From NCBI GenBank assembly GCA_964440605.1, contig CAYTSW010000002.1, forward strand, positions 1 through 64,000: DNA of 64,000 nucleotides, read 5' to 3'. Of this stretch, positions 27,724 through 36,825 are shown piece by piece. How positions within the stretch are numbered: the stretch's first letter is position 1; each line of letters begins with the position of its first letter. The stretch is from CAYTSW01 sp964440605. Its GTDB lineage: Bacteria > Planctomycetota > Phycisphaerae > Phycisphaerales > UBA1924. The notes under the pieces are model-generated. The model was not told where the DNA came from. It did not search any database and worked only from the letters and a program-made list of their open reading frames with translations. A program made the translations under genes and the position numbers.

Positions 27724-29502
27724 ATGTCCGACATCAGGCCGCGGCGGTCAGGGGACGACCGCCTGCACCCCACCATCGAACGGTTCCGAAGTGAAACCCG
27801 CGAGCTCTCGTTCCGCGAGTTCGCATCGCTGCTCAACACCCTCCGGGACACCGAGGCGGGCGAGATGCGTCGCGTCGCATCTGACCTATGGGGCGAGCTC
27901 GTCCGCATCGCAGACGCGTACCGCGACCTCACGGGTGCACCCTTCCGGTTCGACACCCCGCCCGAAGCCGTGTTCGGAGAAGACTCCCCCACGCCCGCGG
28001 CCGCCACGCCCGAAACGGTGTCGGTCACAAAGGACAACAAGCCCGACGCGTGGTACGAGCACACGCTCATCACCCTCGTCAACCAACTCCAAGGGCACGC
28101 GACGACTGACTTCCTCGAGGCGGTCGTCGTCGCGATGGGCGGCGAGGCTCAGGGTGCGCAGCAGGCGTTGCAGCGGCTGAGCGACAGCGGTCCGCTGGTT
28201 CAGGCCGAGGGCGTGTGGCGGAACGTGACGCAGCGCCCCGAGTCATGGTACGACCACACGATTCTGTCGTTCCTGCACGAGAGCCCGAACCACGAGCCGC
28301 GCACCGTCAAGGAGGTGCACGACCACTGCATCGAGCGGGGCGCGAACGGTCACGCCGCGGTGACTCGTCACCTGCCGCGGCTCATCAGCGCGGGCGCCGT
28401 CTGCGAGCCCAGCGAGGGCCGCTTCCAGCCGGGCAACGTGCGTTCGGACACGTGGTACGACCACATCATTCTCTCGTTCATCGCCGACAGCCCCGCGGAT
28501 GGGCTGCCTTCGACCAAGGCGATCCACGACCACTGCATCGCGCAAGGTGGTCACGGCGCGAGCGCCGTGAAGGACGCGCTGCCGCGTCTGCTCACTGCGG
28601 GCGTGATCCGCGAGGCCGAGCCGGGCGTGTGGGACGTCACGAATCGACGCTCGGAGGCGTGGTACGACCACGCGGTGATGGGCACGCTCGACGAACATGA
28701 CGGCCCGGCATCGGCCAAGACGATCCACGATCGTGTGATCGCTTCGGGCGGCAACGGCGCGAAGGCGGTGGCGGAGCACCTGCCGCGGCTGCTGAAGGCG
28801 GGCCGTCTGGTGCAGCCGGAAGAGGGTGTGTTCGACCGTGCGGACCGTCGGAGCGAGACGTGGTACGACCACGCGATCATCGGCTTCCTGCGCGATGCGA
28901 CGGACGCCGGCGCCTCGGTGAAAGCGGTTCACGATCGTGTGATCGCCCAGGGCGGGAACGGCGCCGTGGCGGTGACGCAGGCGCTTCCGCGGCTCGAGAA
29001 GGCCGGCGTTCTGCGAGAGGTGAGCGAGGGCGTCTTCGACATCACCGACCGCAAGCCGGACGCGTGGTACCACAACGTCATCGTGACCTTCGTGACCAAC
29101 TTCGGGGACGAGTTCCCAACGACGAAGGTGATCCACGACCACTGCATCAAGGCGGGCGGCAACGGCGCCCACGCGGTCACACGGGCGCTCCCGTCGCTCG
29201 CCAACGCCGGGCTGCTCCGCGAGGTCGAAGAGGGCTCCTGGGACCTGGGTACGGGCACGCCGATTGCCTGGTACACCAACGAGCTGCTGGGCCTGCTCGA
29301 CGCCACCGAAGACAACACGCTCAGCGAGAAGGACATCGCCGAGCACATCTTCCAAGCCGGGGGCTGCGCCGACGAGGCGATGACCACCGCGATGCCCCGC
29401 CTCATCGAGCAAGGACTCGTGAGCAGGGTCGGCCGGAACGTCTACGCGTTGGCGACGGCCGACGAAGCGGAGACGTCGCCACGCCTGCGGCTGGCGGCAT
29501 GA
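27724..29502 (+). CDS. Protein with seven tandem winged-helix-like repeats
   Basis: A 592-residue soluble protein. Residues 1-100 are a helical N-terminal domain and linker. Then come seven repeats of ~68 residues, whose WY pairs start at Trp110, 175, 244, 313, 380, 448 and 516. A typical unit reads: WYDHxIxxFL, a short loop, SxKxIHDHxIxxGGNGAxAV, LPRLxxAGVLRE, then a hairpin GVFDVTxR. The helix-helix-helix-hairpin pattern resembles a winged helix. Repeats 2-6 are closest to each other; 1 and 7 are more divergent, as expected for caps. AAGGAG lies 8 bases before the ATG. No family name is known to me; a DNA- or protein-binding scaffold is inferred. A strong terminator follows. Confidence 0.85.
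   Translation: MSDIRPRRSGDDRLHPTIERFRSETRELSFREFASLLNTLRDTEAGEMRRVASDLWGELVRIADAYRDLTGAPFRFDTPPEAVFGEDSPTPAAATPETVSVTKDNKPDAWYEHTLITLVNQLQGHATTDFLEAVVVAMGGEAQGAQQALQRLSDSGPLVQAEGVWRNVTQRPESWYDHTILSFLHESPNHEPRTVKEVHDHCIERGANGHAAVTRHLPRLISAGAVCEPSEGRFQPGNVRSDTWYDHIILSFIADSPADGLPSTKAIHDHCIAQGGHGASAVKDALPRLLTAGVIREAEPGVWDVTNRRSEAWYDHAVMGTLDEHDGPASAKTIHDRVIASGGNGAKAVAEHLPRLLKAGRLVQPEEGVFDRADRRSETWYDHAIIGFLRDATDAGASVKAVHDRVIAQGGNGAVAVTQALPRLEKAGVLREVSEGVFDITDRKPDAWYHNVIVTFVTNFGDEFPTTKVIHDHCIKAGGNGAHAVTRALPSLANAGLLREVEEGSWDLGTGTPIAWYTNELLGLLDATEDNTLSEKDIAEHIFQAGGCADEAMTTAMPRLIEQGLVSRVGRNVYALATADEAETSPRLRLAA
28033..29457 (+). repeat. Seven in-frame tandem repeats of ~204 bp
   Basis: The spacing between the conserved WY codons is 65, 69, 69, 67, 68 and 68 residues. 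The repeats are diverged at DNA level but share conserved stretches around tggtacgaccac and atccacgaccactgcatc. They lie wholly inside the preceding coding sequence. Confidence 0.9.
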
Positions 29503-29560
29503 GATAACGAACGCGGCGCCCGGCTCAGGTCGGCGCGACGCACAACACAGTGTTCGCTGA

Positions 29561-29588
29561 GGGCCGGCATCGCCGGCCCTTTTCTTTG
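29561..29588 (+). terminator. Strong intrinsic terminator of the repeat-protein gene
   Basis: A perfect 8-bp stem GGGCCGGC/GCCGGCCC with a 3-base loop is followed at once by TTTTCTTT. It is 58 bp downstream of the stop codon and is one of the best terminators in the window. Confidence 0.85.
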
Positions 29589-29625
29589 CGCCTTGACCGG
29601 ACGTGACACGCTTCGTGCTCGCGTG

Positions 29626-29656
29626 CGCAAAGAACGACCCCGGCGCGAGTCCGGGG
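29626..29656 (-). terminator. Intrinsic terminator of the chemoreceptor gene
   Basis: On the minus strand CCCCGG/CCGGGG (29638-29656, 7-base loop) is followed by TCGTTCTTTG. It lies 41 bp after the chemoreceptor stop, back to back with the plus-strand terminator. Confidence 0.6.
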
Positions 29657-29697
29657 CCGGTCAGAGAGCTTGATGTGGCCTCCCGTTCCAGGAGGTC

Positions 29698-31563
29698 TTA
29701 GCAGCCGGTCCCGCGCCCAACGTCGACGCGCCGCTCGGGATGGCCCGCGTCGGGGCCTTCGTCGATGTGTCTGCGATCCGGCGCGTTGAGCTTGAAGCGG
29801 TCGATCAACTCACGGAGCTGTTCCGACTTGACGGAGAGCATCTGGACAGCCGAGGCGGCCTGCTGCGACGCCTCAGCGCTCTCGGCGATGACCGTATTGA
29901 TCTCTGCGGCGCTCGCGCTGATCTCCTCGCTGGCCGAAGATTGCTGCTCGCAGGCGGTGGAGATGGTCTCGATGAGCTCGGCGACCGCGGTGGTACCCTC
30001 GACGATGCGCGAGAGGCTGTCGCCGGCGCGCCGGGCCTGGTCGAGCCCGGCGACGACGCGCTCGCGCCCGGAGGACATGCGGTCGACGGCCGAGCGCGTC
30101 TGCTCCTGGATCTCGCGGATGGACTCGGCGATCTCGCTGGTGGCTTTCGTTGTGCGGTCGGCGAGCTTGCGGACCTCGTCGGCGACGACGGCGAAGCCCC
30201 GCCCGTGCTCACCGGCGCGGGCGGCTTCGATCGCGGCGTTGAGCGCGAGCAGGTTGGTCTGCTCGGCGATGTCCTCGATGACCTCGACGATCTCCCCGAT
30301 CGCCTCGCTGCGCTTGCCGAGCGCCTCCACGCTCTCGGCCGACTCCCGCACGGTGCCCGCGATCTCTTCCATGTCGCGGATCGTCGCTGAGACCACCTCG
30401 CCGCCCTCGGTCGCGACGCTTCCGGCGTCGCGCGCCTGCCCGGTGGCGTCGCGTGTGCGATTGGCCACTTCGACGACGCTGTGCGACATTTCTTCGACCG
30501 CAGAGGCGATCTGCCCGACCTGTGCTCGCTGCTGCTCCATCGAGCGGGCCGCCTGCTCGCTCGAGGCCGCGATCTCGGTCGAAGCCGCCGCCACTTCGCC
30601 CGACGCGCCGCGGACCGACGCGACGATGTCGTGCACCTTCTCGACGAAGACGTTGAACCACTTGCCGAGCTGTCCCAACTCGTCGGTGCTCGAGACTTCG
30701 ATGCGTTTGGTGAGGTCACCCTCGCCCTCGGCGATGTCGCGGATGCGGTCGATGACGGCGTTCACCGGCTTGGAGAACATGCCGCGTATGGCGAGGATGA
30801 AGAGTCCGAACGCGACGATCGCGATGGGCACACTCCACATGAGCCCGTTGCCGATGAAGCTCGTGACGCTGGCCTGCATGCCGCCGAGCGGCATGACGAC
30901 CTCGTAGGCGCCGTGCATGTAGCCCTCGGGCCACCCCTCCATAGCGAAGCCGAGGGGGTCCTTGCCGTCGCCGTCGGTGTCCCACTCGTTCCCGGGTTGG
31001 CCGTGACACATCATGCAATCGGCGGTGAGCGTGATGGCGCGCATGTAGTGGAGCGCGTTACCGGCCTCGTTGACACGATGGATGATGTCCGGGCCGCCGG
31101 CGTTGACCTGCTGGGTGAGCTCCGTCAGCAGGCCGTGGCTGAAGCTGCCGGGCTCGGGCTCGTTATCGGGGTTGCGGGCCTCGAAGGACGAGATGCGGAA
31201 CTCCACGTTCTCGCGTTCGGCGGCCCGTTCGGCGGCTTTCCAGCCCGCGACCACCGGAGTCGCATCAAACATCCGCGACTGCCTGTAGTCAAAGTTCGCG
31301 TCGGCGGCCTTCTGTTCGGCCAGTTCGGCGAGCATCTCGGCGGTGTTGAGCGAGCCGCTCATCGCCAGCTTGCCCGTGTGGTTCTTCGCCTCGTCCGCGA
31401 CGGCGGTAAACGCGCCGGCCTTATCGACCATCGCGTCCAACGCGTCGTCCTGGTACGCGGCGACGAAGACGGCGTAGTTCACGCCCACCAGCACCCCCAT
31501 GACCGCGAGCACCATCGCGATCAGGCGCACGCCCAACGAGAGGTTGTTCCACTTCTTCAACAC
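29698..31563 (-). CDS. Methyl-accepting chemotaxis protein with a haem c sensor domain
   Basis: A 621-residue transmembrane chemoreceptor. Helix 1 (about 12-35) and helix 2 (about 241-260) bracket a periplasmic domain of the DUF3365/Tll0287-like type. This contains the haem c attachment motif CMMCH (183-187) and the domain's usual [25 protein letters not shown] linker (about 262-313) and a long coiled-coil signalling domain follow, with the conserved tip [20 protein letters not shown] and [18 protein letters not shown]. The haem suggests sensing of redox state, NO, CO or oxygen. No CheA/CheW is encoded in the window. It is divergent from the first BCCT carrier, sharing a 192-bp upstream region. 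Confidence 0.93.
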
Positions 31564-31755
31564 GGCCTGTCCCTTTCCGGCTTAGCGGGTCTCCTGTTGA
31601 CCGGCTCGTGCATCGGACATTCCCGGAGTCGGGGCGAGCAGCAGTCAGCAGATTCCCGCGCGTAAACGGGCGGGTCGCGTACTTCCGCATGAAGCGGGTG
31701 TGCCGCGCCGGTACGGCATGAGCCTGCCTTCATCACCCGCATCTACCCTCGCAGG

Positions 31756-33486
31756 ATGGCTCCGGACGGCGGCGCAACTGACACCGTTTCCGAGCGTCCT
31801 CCCCGTTACCGGCGTTGGTGGCAGACGCTCACGAAGCACATGGAGCCGGCGGTCTTCCTGCCGGCGGCGGCGCTGATCATCGGCTTCGTGCTTTTCGGCA
31901 CGATCTTCCCCTCGACGGCGGCGAGAGCGTTCGAGACGGCGCAGACGTGGATCACCGCGAACTTCGGGTGGTTCTATCTGCTCACCGCGACGCTGCTGCT
32001 GGTCGGGTGCATCACGCTGCTCTTCGGCCCCGTCGGCCGCATCCGCCTGGGTGGCGAGGACGCCGAGCCCGAGTTTCCGCGGCTGACGTGGTTCACGATG
32101 ATGCTCAGTGCGGGCATGGGCATCGGCATCGTCTTCTTCGGCATCGCCGAGCCCATCCAGCACTTCGATCGGCCCCCGGGCGACGCCGAAGCCCGCACCG
32201 CCGAGGCCGCGGTGCAGTCGATGCGCTACACGTTCTTCCACTGGGGCCTGCACCCGTGGGCGATCTACACCGCGATCGCGCTGCCGCTGGCCTACTTCCA
32301 CTTCCGCCTGGGCCTGCCCATGGCGCCGCGATCGATGCTGTACCCGATGATCGGCGAGCGCATTCACGGGTGGATCGGGCATGTGGTGGACACCATCTGC
32401 ACCGTCGGCACGCTCTTCGGCGTCGCAACGTCGCTCGGCCTGGGCTCGGCGCAGATCAACGCCGGCCTCTCGCGTATCGCCGGGCTCGAGGTTTCGACGA
32501 CGGCCCAGATCGTCATCATCGCTGTGATCACCGGTGTCGCGACGATCTCCGTCGTCAGCGGCGTGCACAAGGGCATCCGCAGGCTGAGCGAGTTCAACCT
32601 CGCGCTGCTGGGCGTTGTGCTCGTCTTCATGCTCATCACGGGGCCGACGATCTTCCAACTCGATCTCTTCGTCTCCGGCCTTGGCAACTACCTGCAGCAC
32701 CTGCCGATGGTGAGCCTGACGGCGACGCCCGGCGCCAAAGAGGGCTGGCAGAGCACGTGGACGCTGTTCTACTGGAGCTGGTGGATCTCGTGGTCGCCCT
32801 TCGTGGGCGTCTTTACAGCGCGCATCAGCAAGGGACGCACCGTACGGGAGTTCATCCTCACCGCGATGCTGGTGCCGACGATCGTCGGCTTCCTCTGGTT
32901 CGCCGTCGTCGGCGGCACGGGCATCGAGGCGGTGCTCGCGGGCGACGCGCAGGAGCTTCCCGCACGGGCGCGCGAAGACGAAGCGCTGAGCCTGTACATG
33001 CTGCTCGACCTGCTGCCCTGGGCCTCGATCATGTCCGTGCTCGCAACGGTTCTGATCGTCGTCTTCTTCGTGACCTCGTCGGACTCGGGCTCACTGGTGG
33101 ATGACATGGTCACCAGCGGCGGCAATCCGAATCCGCCTCGCATCCAACGCGTCTTCTGGGCGATCGCGGAAGGCGCGGTCGCGACCACGCTGCTCCTCGC
33201 CGGTGCCGCCGCCGCTGGCGACGCCAACCCCCTCAGCGCGCTGCGCAATGCCTCGCTGACGACCGGCCTGCCGCTGGCCTTGCTGCTGCTGGTCGGGCTC
33301 TGGGGGCTCATCCGGGCGCTTCGCGTCGACGCCCGGCGGGCGGGCGTGCCGGATGCGCGGGCGATCGCCCGAGCCGCGATGATCGGCGGCTCCGGCAGGC
33401 GGAACGAGCGGTCCTCGAAAGCCGAGGAACAGCAGGCCGATCGCGAAACCAAGACCTCCCCGGACAAAGGGACCTCCGAACGCTGA
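31756..33486 (+). CDS. BCCT-family betaine/choline/carnitine transporter 1
   Basis: A 576-residue, 12-helix secondary transporter of the BCCT family, which takes up glycine betaine, choline or related trimethylammonium solutes. The substrate-site signatures are present: SAGMGIGIVFFGIAEP, with the GMGIG loop of sodium-coupled betaine carriers, and the tryptophan box FYWSWWISWSPFVGVFTAR. The segment VVFFVTSSDSGSLVDD is also typical. The N-terminus is short and the ~40-residue cytoplasmic tail is charged. It heads an osmoprotectant cluster and is 47 bp upstream of the GH31 gene. Substrate is inferred from family and neighbours. Confidence 0.9.
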   Translation: MAPDGGATDTVSERPPRYRRWWQTLTKHMEPAVFLPAAALIIGFVLFGTIFPSTAARAFETAQTWITANFGWFYLLTATLLLVGCITLLFGPVGRIRLGGEDAEPEFPRLTWFTMMLSAGMGIGIVFFGIAEPIQHFDRPPGDAEARTAEAAVQSMRYTFFHWGLHPWAIYTAIALPLAYFHFRLGLPMAPRSMLYPMIGERIHGWIGHVVDTICTVGTLFGVATSLGLGSAQINAGLSRIAGLEVSTTAQIVIIAVITGVATISVVSGVHKGIRRLSEFNLALLGVVLVFMLITGPTIFQLDLFVSGLGNYLQHLPMVSLTATPGAKEGWQSTWTLFYWSWWISWSPFVGVFTARISKGRTVREFILTAMLVPTIVGFLWFAVVGGTGIEAVLAGDAQELPARAREDEALSLYMLLDLLPWASIMSVLATVLIVVFFVTSSDSGSLVDDMVTSGGNPNPPRIQRVFWAIAEGAVATTLLLAGAAAAGDANPLSALRNASLTTGLPLALLLLVGLWGLIRALRVDARRAGVPDARAIARAAMIGGSGRRNERSSKAEEQQADRETKTSPDKGTSER

Positions 33487-33533
33487 CCGCACGTATTGTG
33501 CGCCTACACGACGATCTTCTGGGAGACCCAAAC

Positions 33534-36500
33534 ATGATCCGAATGCGCGCGTGGGGAATCGGCATCGCCGCAGCCGTTGCAGTATCGACGACAGCGCCCG
33601 GGGTATTGGCGCAGGCGGTGCACGAGCTGATCGAGCCCGGCGTGGTACGGTCGTTCGCTGATGGCAACGCGCAGGCGAACGCCGAGGCCTCGGTCGCGCT
33701 GGTCGACGATGCCGTCGCGATCGGCCCCGCGCCGGCCGACTTCGGGCCGCTTCCGGAGTTCCTCGCCCTCAACAACCTGGCGTCCGTGCGCGTGCGCATC
33801 GATCGGGGGACCAACCTCTACGGCACCGGGTTCCAAGCCGGCCCGCTGGAGCGCACGGGCCGACGCGTCGAGTACTACAACCTCGACAACTTTGGCTGGG
33901 GCGACTTCTCCAACCGCAACTACCAGACGCACCCGTGGGTGCTCGGCGTGCGCGCCGACGGCTCGGCCTTCGGTATCCTCTTCGACTCCACGTGGTACTC
34001 CTCGCTCGACACGATCGATCCGACGGGCCAGGGCATCATCTTTCAGACCTCGGGGCCGTCTCCGCGCGTGATCACCATCAATGCCGACTCGCCGCAGGCC
34101 GTGGTCGCGAAACTGGCCGAGCTGACCGGCGAGCCCTTCATGCCGCCGATGTGGTCGGTCGGGTACCACCAGAGCAAGTACTCGTACATCCCGCAGTCCA
34201 ACGCGCTGGCGATCGCTCAGGAGTTCCGCAACCGCTCGATCCCTGCGGACGTGCTCTGGCTCGACATCGACTTCCAGAACGGCTTCCGGAACTTCACCTT
34301 CAACAACGGCCTCTTCCCCGACCCCGCCCAGCTCAACACGGACCTCGACGCCATCGACTTCCAGAACATCTGGATGGCCAACTGCGGCATCAAGGTCGAC
34401 CCCGGCTACTTCGCGTACGACCAAATGCAGACGCTGGATCTCGCGGTGAAGCGCAGCAACCAGGTCACCGACTTCGAAGGCGACGTCTGGCCCGGCAACT
34501 CGGTCTGGCCCGATTTCACCATGCAGGCCACGCGAGACTGGTGGTCCGCGCGCATCGCCGATTTCGCTTCCATCGGGATGGACGGCATCTGGAACGACAT
34601 GAATGAACCGGCGGTCTTCAACGTGCCGTCGAAGACCATGCCCGACGACAACTGGCACCGCGCCGACGTCGAACTCGGCGGACCCGACATCCACCTCCGC
34701 TATCACAACATCTACGGCATGCAGATGGCCCGCGCCACGCGACAGGGCCTGCTCGCCGCCAACCCCTCCAAGCGACCCTTCGTGCTGACCCGCGCGAGCT
34801 ACATGGGCGGGCAACGCTACGCGGCGACGTGGACCGGCGACAACGTCGCCAACTGGTACCACGTCGACGTGTCTATCCAGAATATCCTCAACATTGGACT
34901 GTCCGGCCAACCCAACGCCGGGCCGGATATCGGCGGGTTCAACGGGGACGGGGGCGGCGACCAGTACGCGCGATGGATGGGCTTGGGCGCGCTCATGCCC
35001 TTCGCACGCGGGCACTACGGCTTCGCGGCCATCGACCGTGAGCCATGGTCGTACGGCTCTGACACCGAAGACACCAGCCGCCTCGCCCTCAACCGCCGCT
35101 ACCGCCTGCTCAACCACCTGTACACGCAGTTCTACTTTGCGCACACCACCGGGCTGCCCGTGACCCGCCCGCTCTTCTTCGCCGAGCCGAGCAATCCGGC
35201 GCTGCGCGAATGGGACGAGGGCTTCCTGATCGGCGAGGGCCTGCTCGTGGTCGGCGCGACGAAGCCCGGCGCGGTGCCCCAGCTCCCGCCCATGCGCACC
35301 CCCGTCTACCGCTTCGATTTCCCCGTCAACGATTCGCCCGGCGCCGGCCGCGACTCGACTGACCCCGACCTGCCCGACCTCTACGTGCTCGGCGGCCACA
35401 TCATCCCCGCGAACGAACTTGTTCAGTCCTCGCGCCCGCTCTCGGACGCGCGCGATGAGCCCATCGAACTGATCGTCGCACTCGACGAGAGCGGGGCCGC
35501 CGAGGGTCATCTGTACGAGGACGCCGGAGATGGCTTCGACTTCCAGACCGGCGGTTTCACGCTCTACCGCTTCTCCGCCTCGACCACGGCCAACCAGACG
35601 TTGATCGATGTCGAGCACGTCGGCGGCGACGACACGCCGCAGGCGCGCACATGGAATATCCGTGTGCTCACCGGAAACGGCGCCTCTGTCGACGCGACCG
35701 CGTTCGGCGCCACTCCTGACCTGTCGATCTCCGCCATCACTCCGACGCCGGAGAACCAGCCCGACCCGGCGATCCTGGACGGGCGTCTCATCGGAGAGCA
35801 CTTCGGCCCGCAGAACCTGCTGAACGTGAACAACAACCTGCGGTACGAGGAGATCTCCCAACTCCGCGCGCTCTACGCCGTTGCGGACGCCGACGCGCTG
35901 CGCATCGGCATCGAAGGCGAGCTCGCGATCGACGGCACGGCCATCGCTGTCTTCGTCGATGCGGCGCCGGGCGGCCAGAACGTCCTCGACACCTCGCCCC
36001 TCGGCTCGCCACCCGCCGGCCTACAGCAACTGACGGGAACCACGCTCGAGGACGCCTTCGCGCCCGACCGCATGCTCTTCGCCAACGCTTTCGACGGGTC
36101 GATCTTCTGCGACTGGGTCTCGCTCAACACGAGCGCACCGGCTTCGAAGATCTACCTGGGCCGACAGTTCGTCGGCTCCGACGACGCGACGCTCTCCGGC
36201 GGGAACAACCCGTTCAACATCCGCGTCGCGCTCGGTGCCGCGGGCCACCGCACGGGCTCGGGCTTCGAGATCGAAATCCCCTGGTCCGCGTTGCCCGACG
36301 ATGGCCTGGGCGATACCAACGAAATCAAGCTCTTCGCGACCGTTGTCAAGCCCTGGGGTGCGATAACCAACCAATCACTGCCGGACACCACCAACAGTTG
36401 GCCCAACGTCACACCGGACTTCACCCAGGTCTCGGGAACGCAGGTCGCGACGATCGTGCGTGCAACAAACATCGACGCGAACGGCGACGGCGTCGCGAGC

Positions 36501-36632
36501 CCCGAAGATCTCTACGCGCAGCAGGCATCGCCCGCCGATGTGAACGGCGACGGCAGCACGAGCAGCGCCGACGCCCGCACGCTACGCAAACGCCTGCGCG
36601 CGGCAGAGATAGCCGACGTTTTACAGCGCTGA
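33534..36632 (+). CDS. Secreted GH31 alpha-glucosidase-like enzyme with dockerin-like tail
   Basis: A 1032-residue exported glycoside hydrolase. A signal peptide ends near residue 26 (APGVLAQ). The GH31 barrel contains VLWLDIDFQNGF, the nucleophile Asp355 in DGIWNDMNEPAVF and the acid/base Asp436 in ATWTGDN. A beta-sandwich domain follows, then a CBM9/DOMON-like domain (about 745-965). The last ~50 residues hold two EF-hand-like dockerin segments (DANGDGVASPEDL and DVNGDGSTSSADAR), as found at the ends of many planctomycete exported proteins. GH31 acts on alpha-glucosides such as starch fragments; the exact substrate is unknown. Start at 33534 is set by GGGAG and the signal peptide. Confidence 0.9.
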   Translation: MIRMRAWGIGIAAAVAVSTTAPGVLAQAVHELIEPGVVRSFADGNAQANAEASVALVDDAVAIGPAPADFGPLPEFLALNNLASVRVRIDRGTNLYGTGFQAGPLERTGRRVEYYNLDNFGWGDFSNRNYQTHPWVLGVRADGSAFGILFDSTWYSSLDTIDPTGQGIIFQTSGPSPRVITINADSPQAVVAKLAELTGEPFMPPMWSVGYHQSKYSYIPQSNALAIAQEFRNRSIPADVLWLDIDFQNGFRNFTFNNGLFPDPAQLNTDLDAIDFQNIWMANCGIKVDPGYFAYDQMQTLDLAVKRSNQVTDFEGDVWPGNSVWPDFTMQATRDWWSARIADFASIGMDGIWNDMNEPAVFNVPSKTMPDDNWHRADVELGGPDIHLRYHNIYGMQMARATRQGLLAANPSKRPFVLTRASYMGGQRYAATWTGDNVANWYHVDVSIQNILNIGLSGQPNAGPDIGGFNGDGGGDQYARWMGLGALMPFARGHYGFAAIDREPWSYGSDTEDTSRLALNRRYRLLNHLYTQFYFAHTTGLPVTRPLFFAEPSNPALREWDEGFLIGEGLLVVGATKPGAVPQLPPMRTPVYRFDFPVNDSPGAGRDSTDPDLPDLYVLGGHIIPANELVQSSRPLSDARDEPIELIVALDESGAAEGHLYEDAGDGFDFQTGGFTLYRFSASTTANQTLIDVEHVGGDDTPQARTWNIRVLTGNGASVDATAFGATPDLSISAITPTPENQPDPAILDGRLIGEHFGPQNLLNVNNNLRYEEISQLRALYAVADADALRIGIEGELAIDGTAIAVFVDAAPGGQNVLDTSPLGSPPAGLQQLTGTTLEDAFAPDRMLFANAFDGSIFCDWVSLNTSAPASKIYLGRQFVGSDDATLSGGNNPFNIRVALGAAGHRTGSGFEIEIPWSALPDDGLGDTNEIKLFATVVKPWGAITNQSLPDTTNSWPNVTPDFTQVSGTQVATIVRATNIDANGDGVASPEDLYAQQASPADVNGDGSTSSADARTLRKRLRAAEIADVLQR

Positions 36633-36654
36633 CAGACGGAAGCGATGAAGGCCT

Positions 36655-36676
36655 TTTCACGGCTATCTGCGTGAAA
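36655..36676. promoter_or_regulatory. 22-bp inverted repeat upstream of the betaine operon
   Basis: TTTCACG and CGTGAAA form a perfect 7-bp inverted repeat with an 8-base centre, 22 bp after the GH31 stop and 150 bp before the methyltransferase start. It could be an operator for the betaine genes or a small 3' hairpin of GH31 mRNA. No clear -35/-10 pair was found nearby. Confidence 0.3.
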
Positions 36677-36825
36677 TTCCAGCTGTCCCGGTGTGATCCG
36701 AGGTACTTGCGTATTAGCGCTGGCCACACGTCGTTCATCCTCTACACTGCACGGACCACATCGCTCTTCACCGTCAATCGGCGCCAACGCGTGCTATGTG
36801 CTTGCGCGGGCGCAAGGAGGTTTTC

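Noticed and set aside
28243..29412. A 389-codon open frame antisense to the repeat protein
   Set aside because: It shows the same period only because it is the complement of the repeats; no start site or motif of its own.
28033..29457. CRISPR-like or intergenic tandem repeat
   Set aside because: The ~204-bp period is in frame and diverged at DNA level but conserved in protein, so it is a protein repeat.
31564..31755. Promoter for the chemoreceptor or BCCT carrier from TTGACC near 31594
   Set aside because: No acceptable -10 box at 15-19 bases on either strand.
33504..35861. A 785-codon open frame opposite the GH31 gene
   Set aside because: Val/Glu/Arg-rich shadow; GH31 catalytic motifs and signal peptide are on the plus strand.
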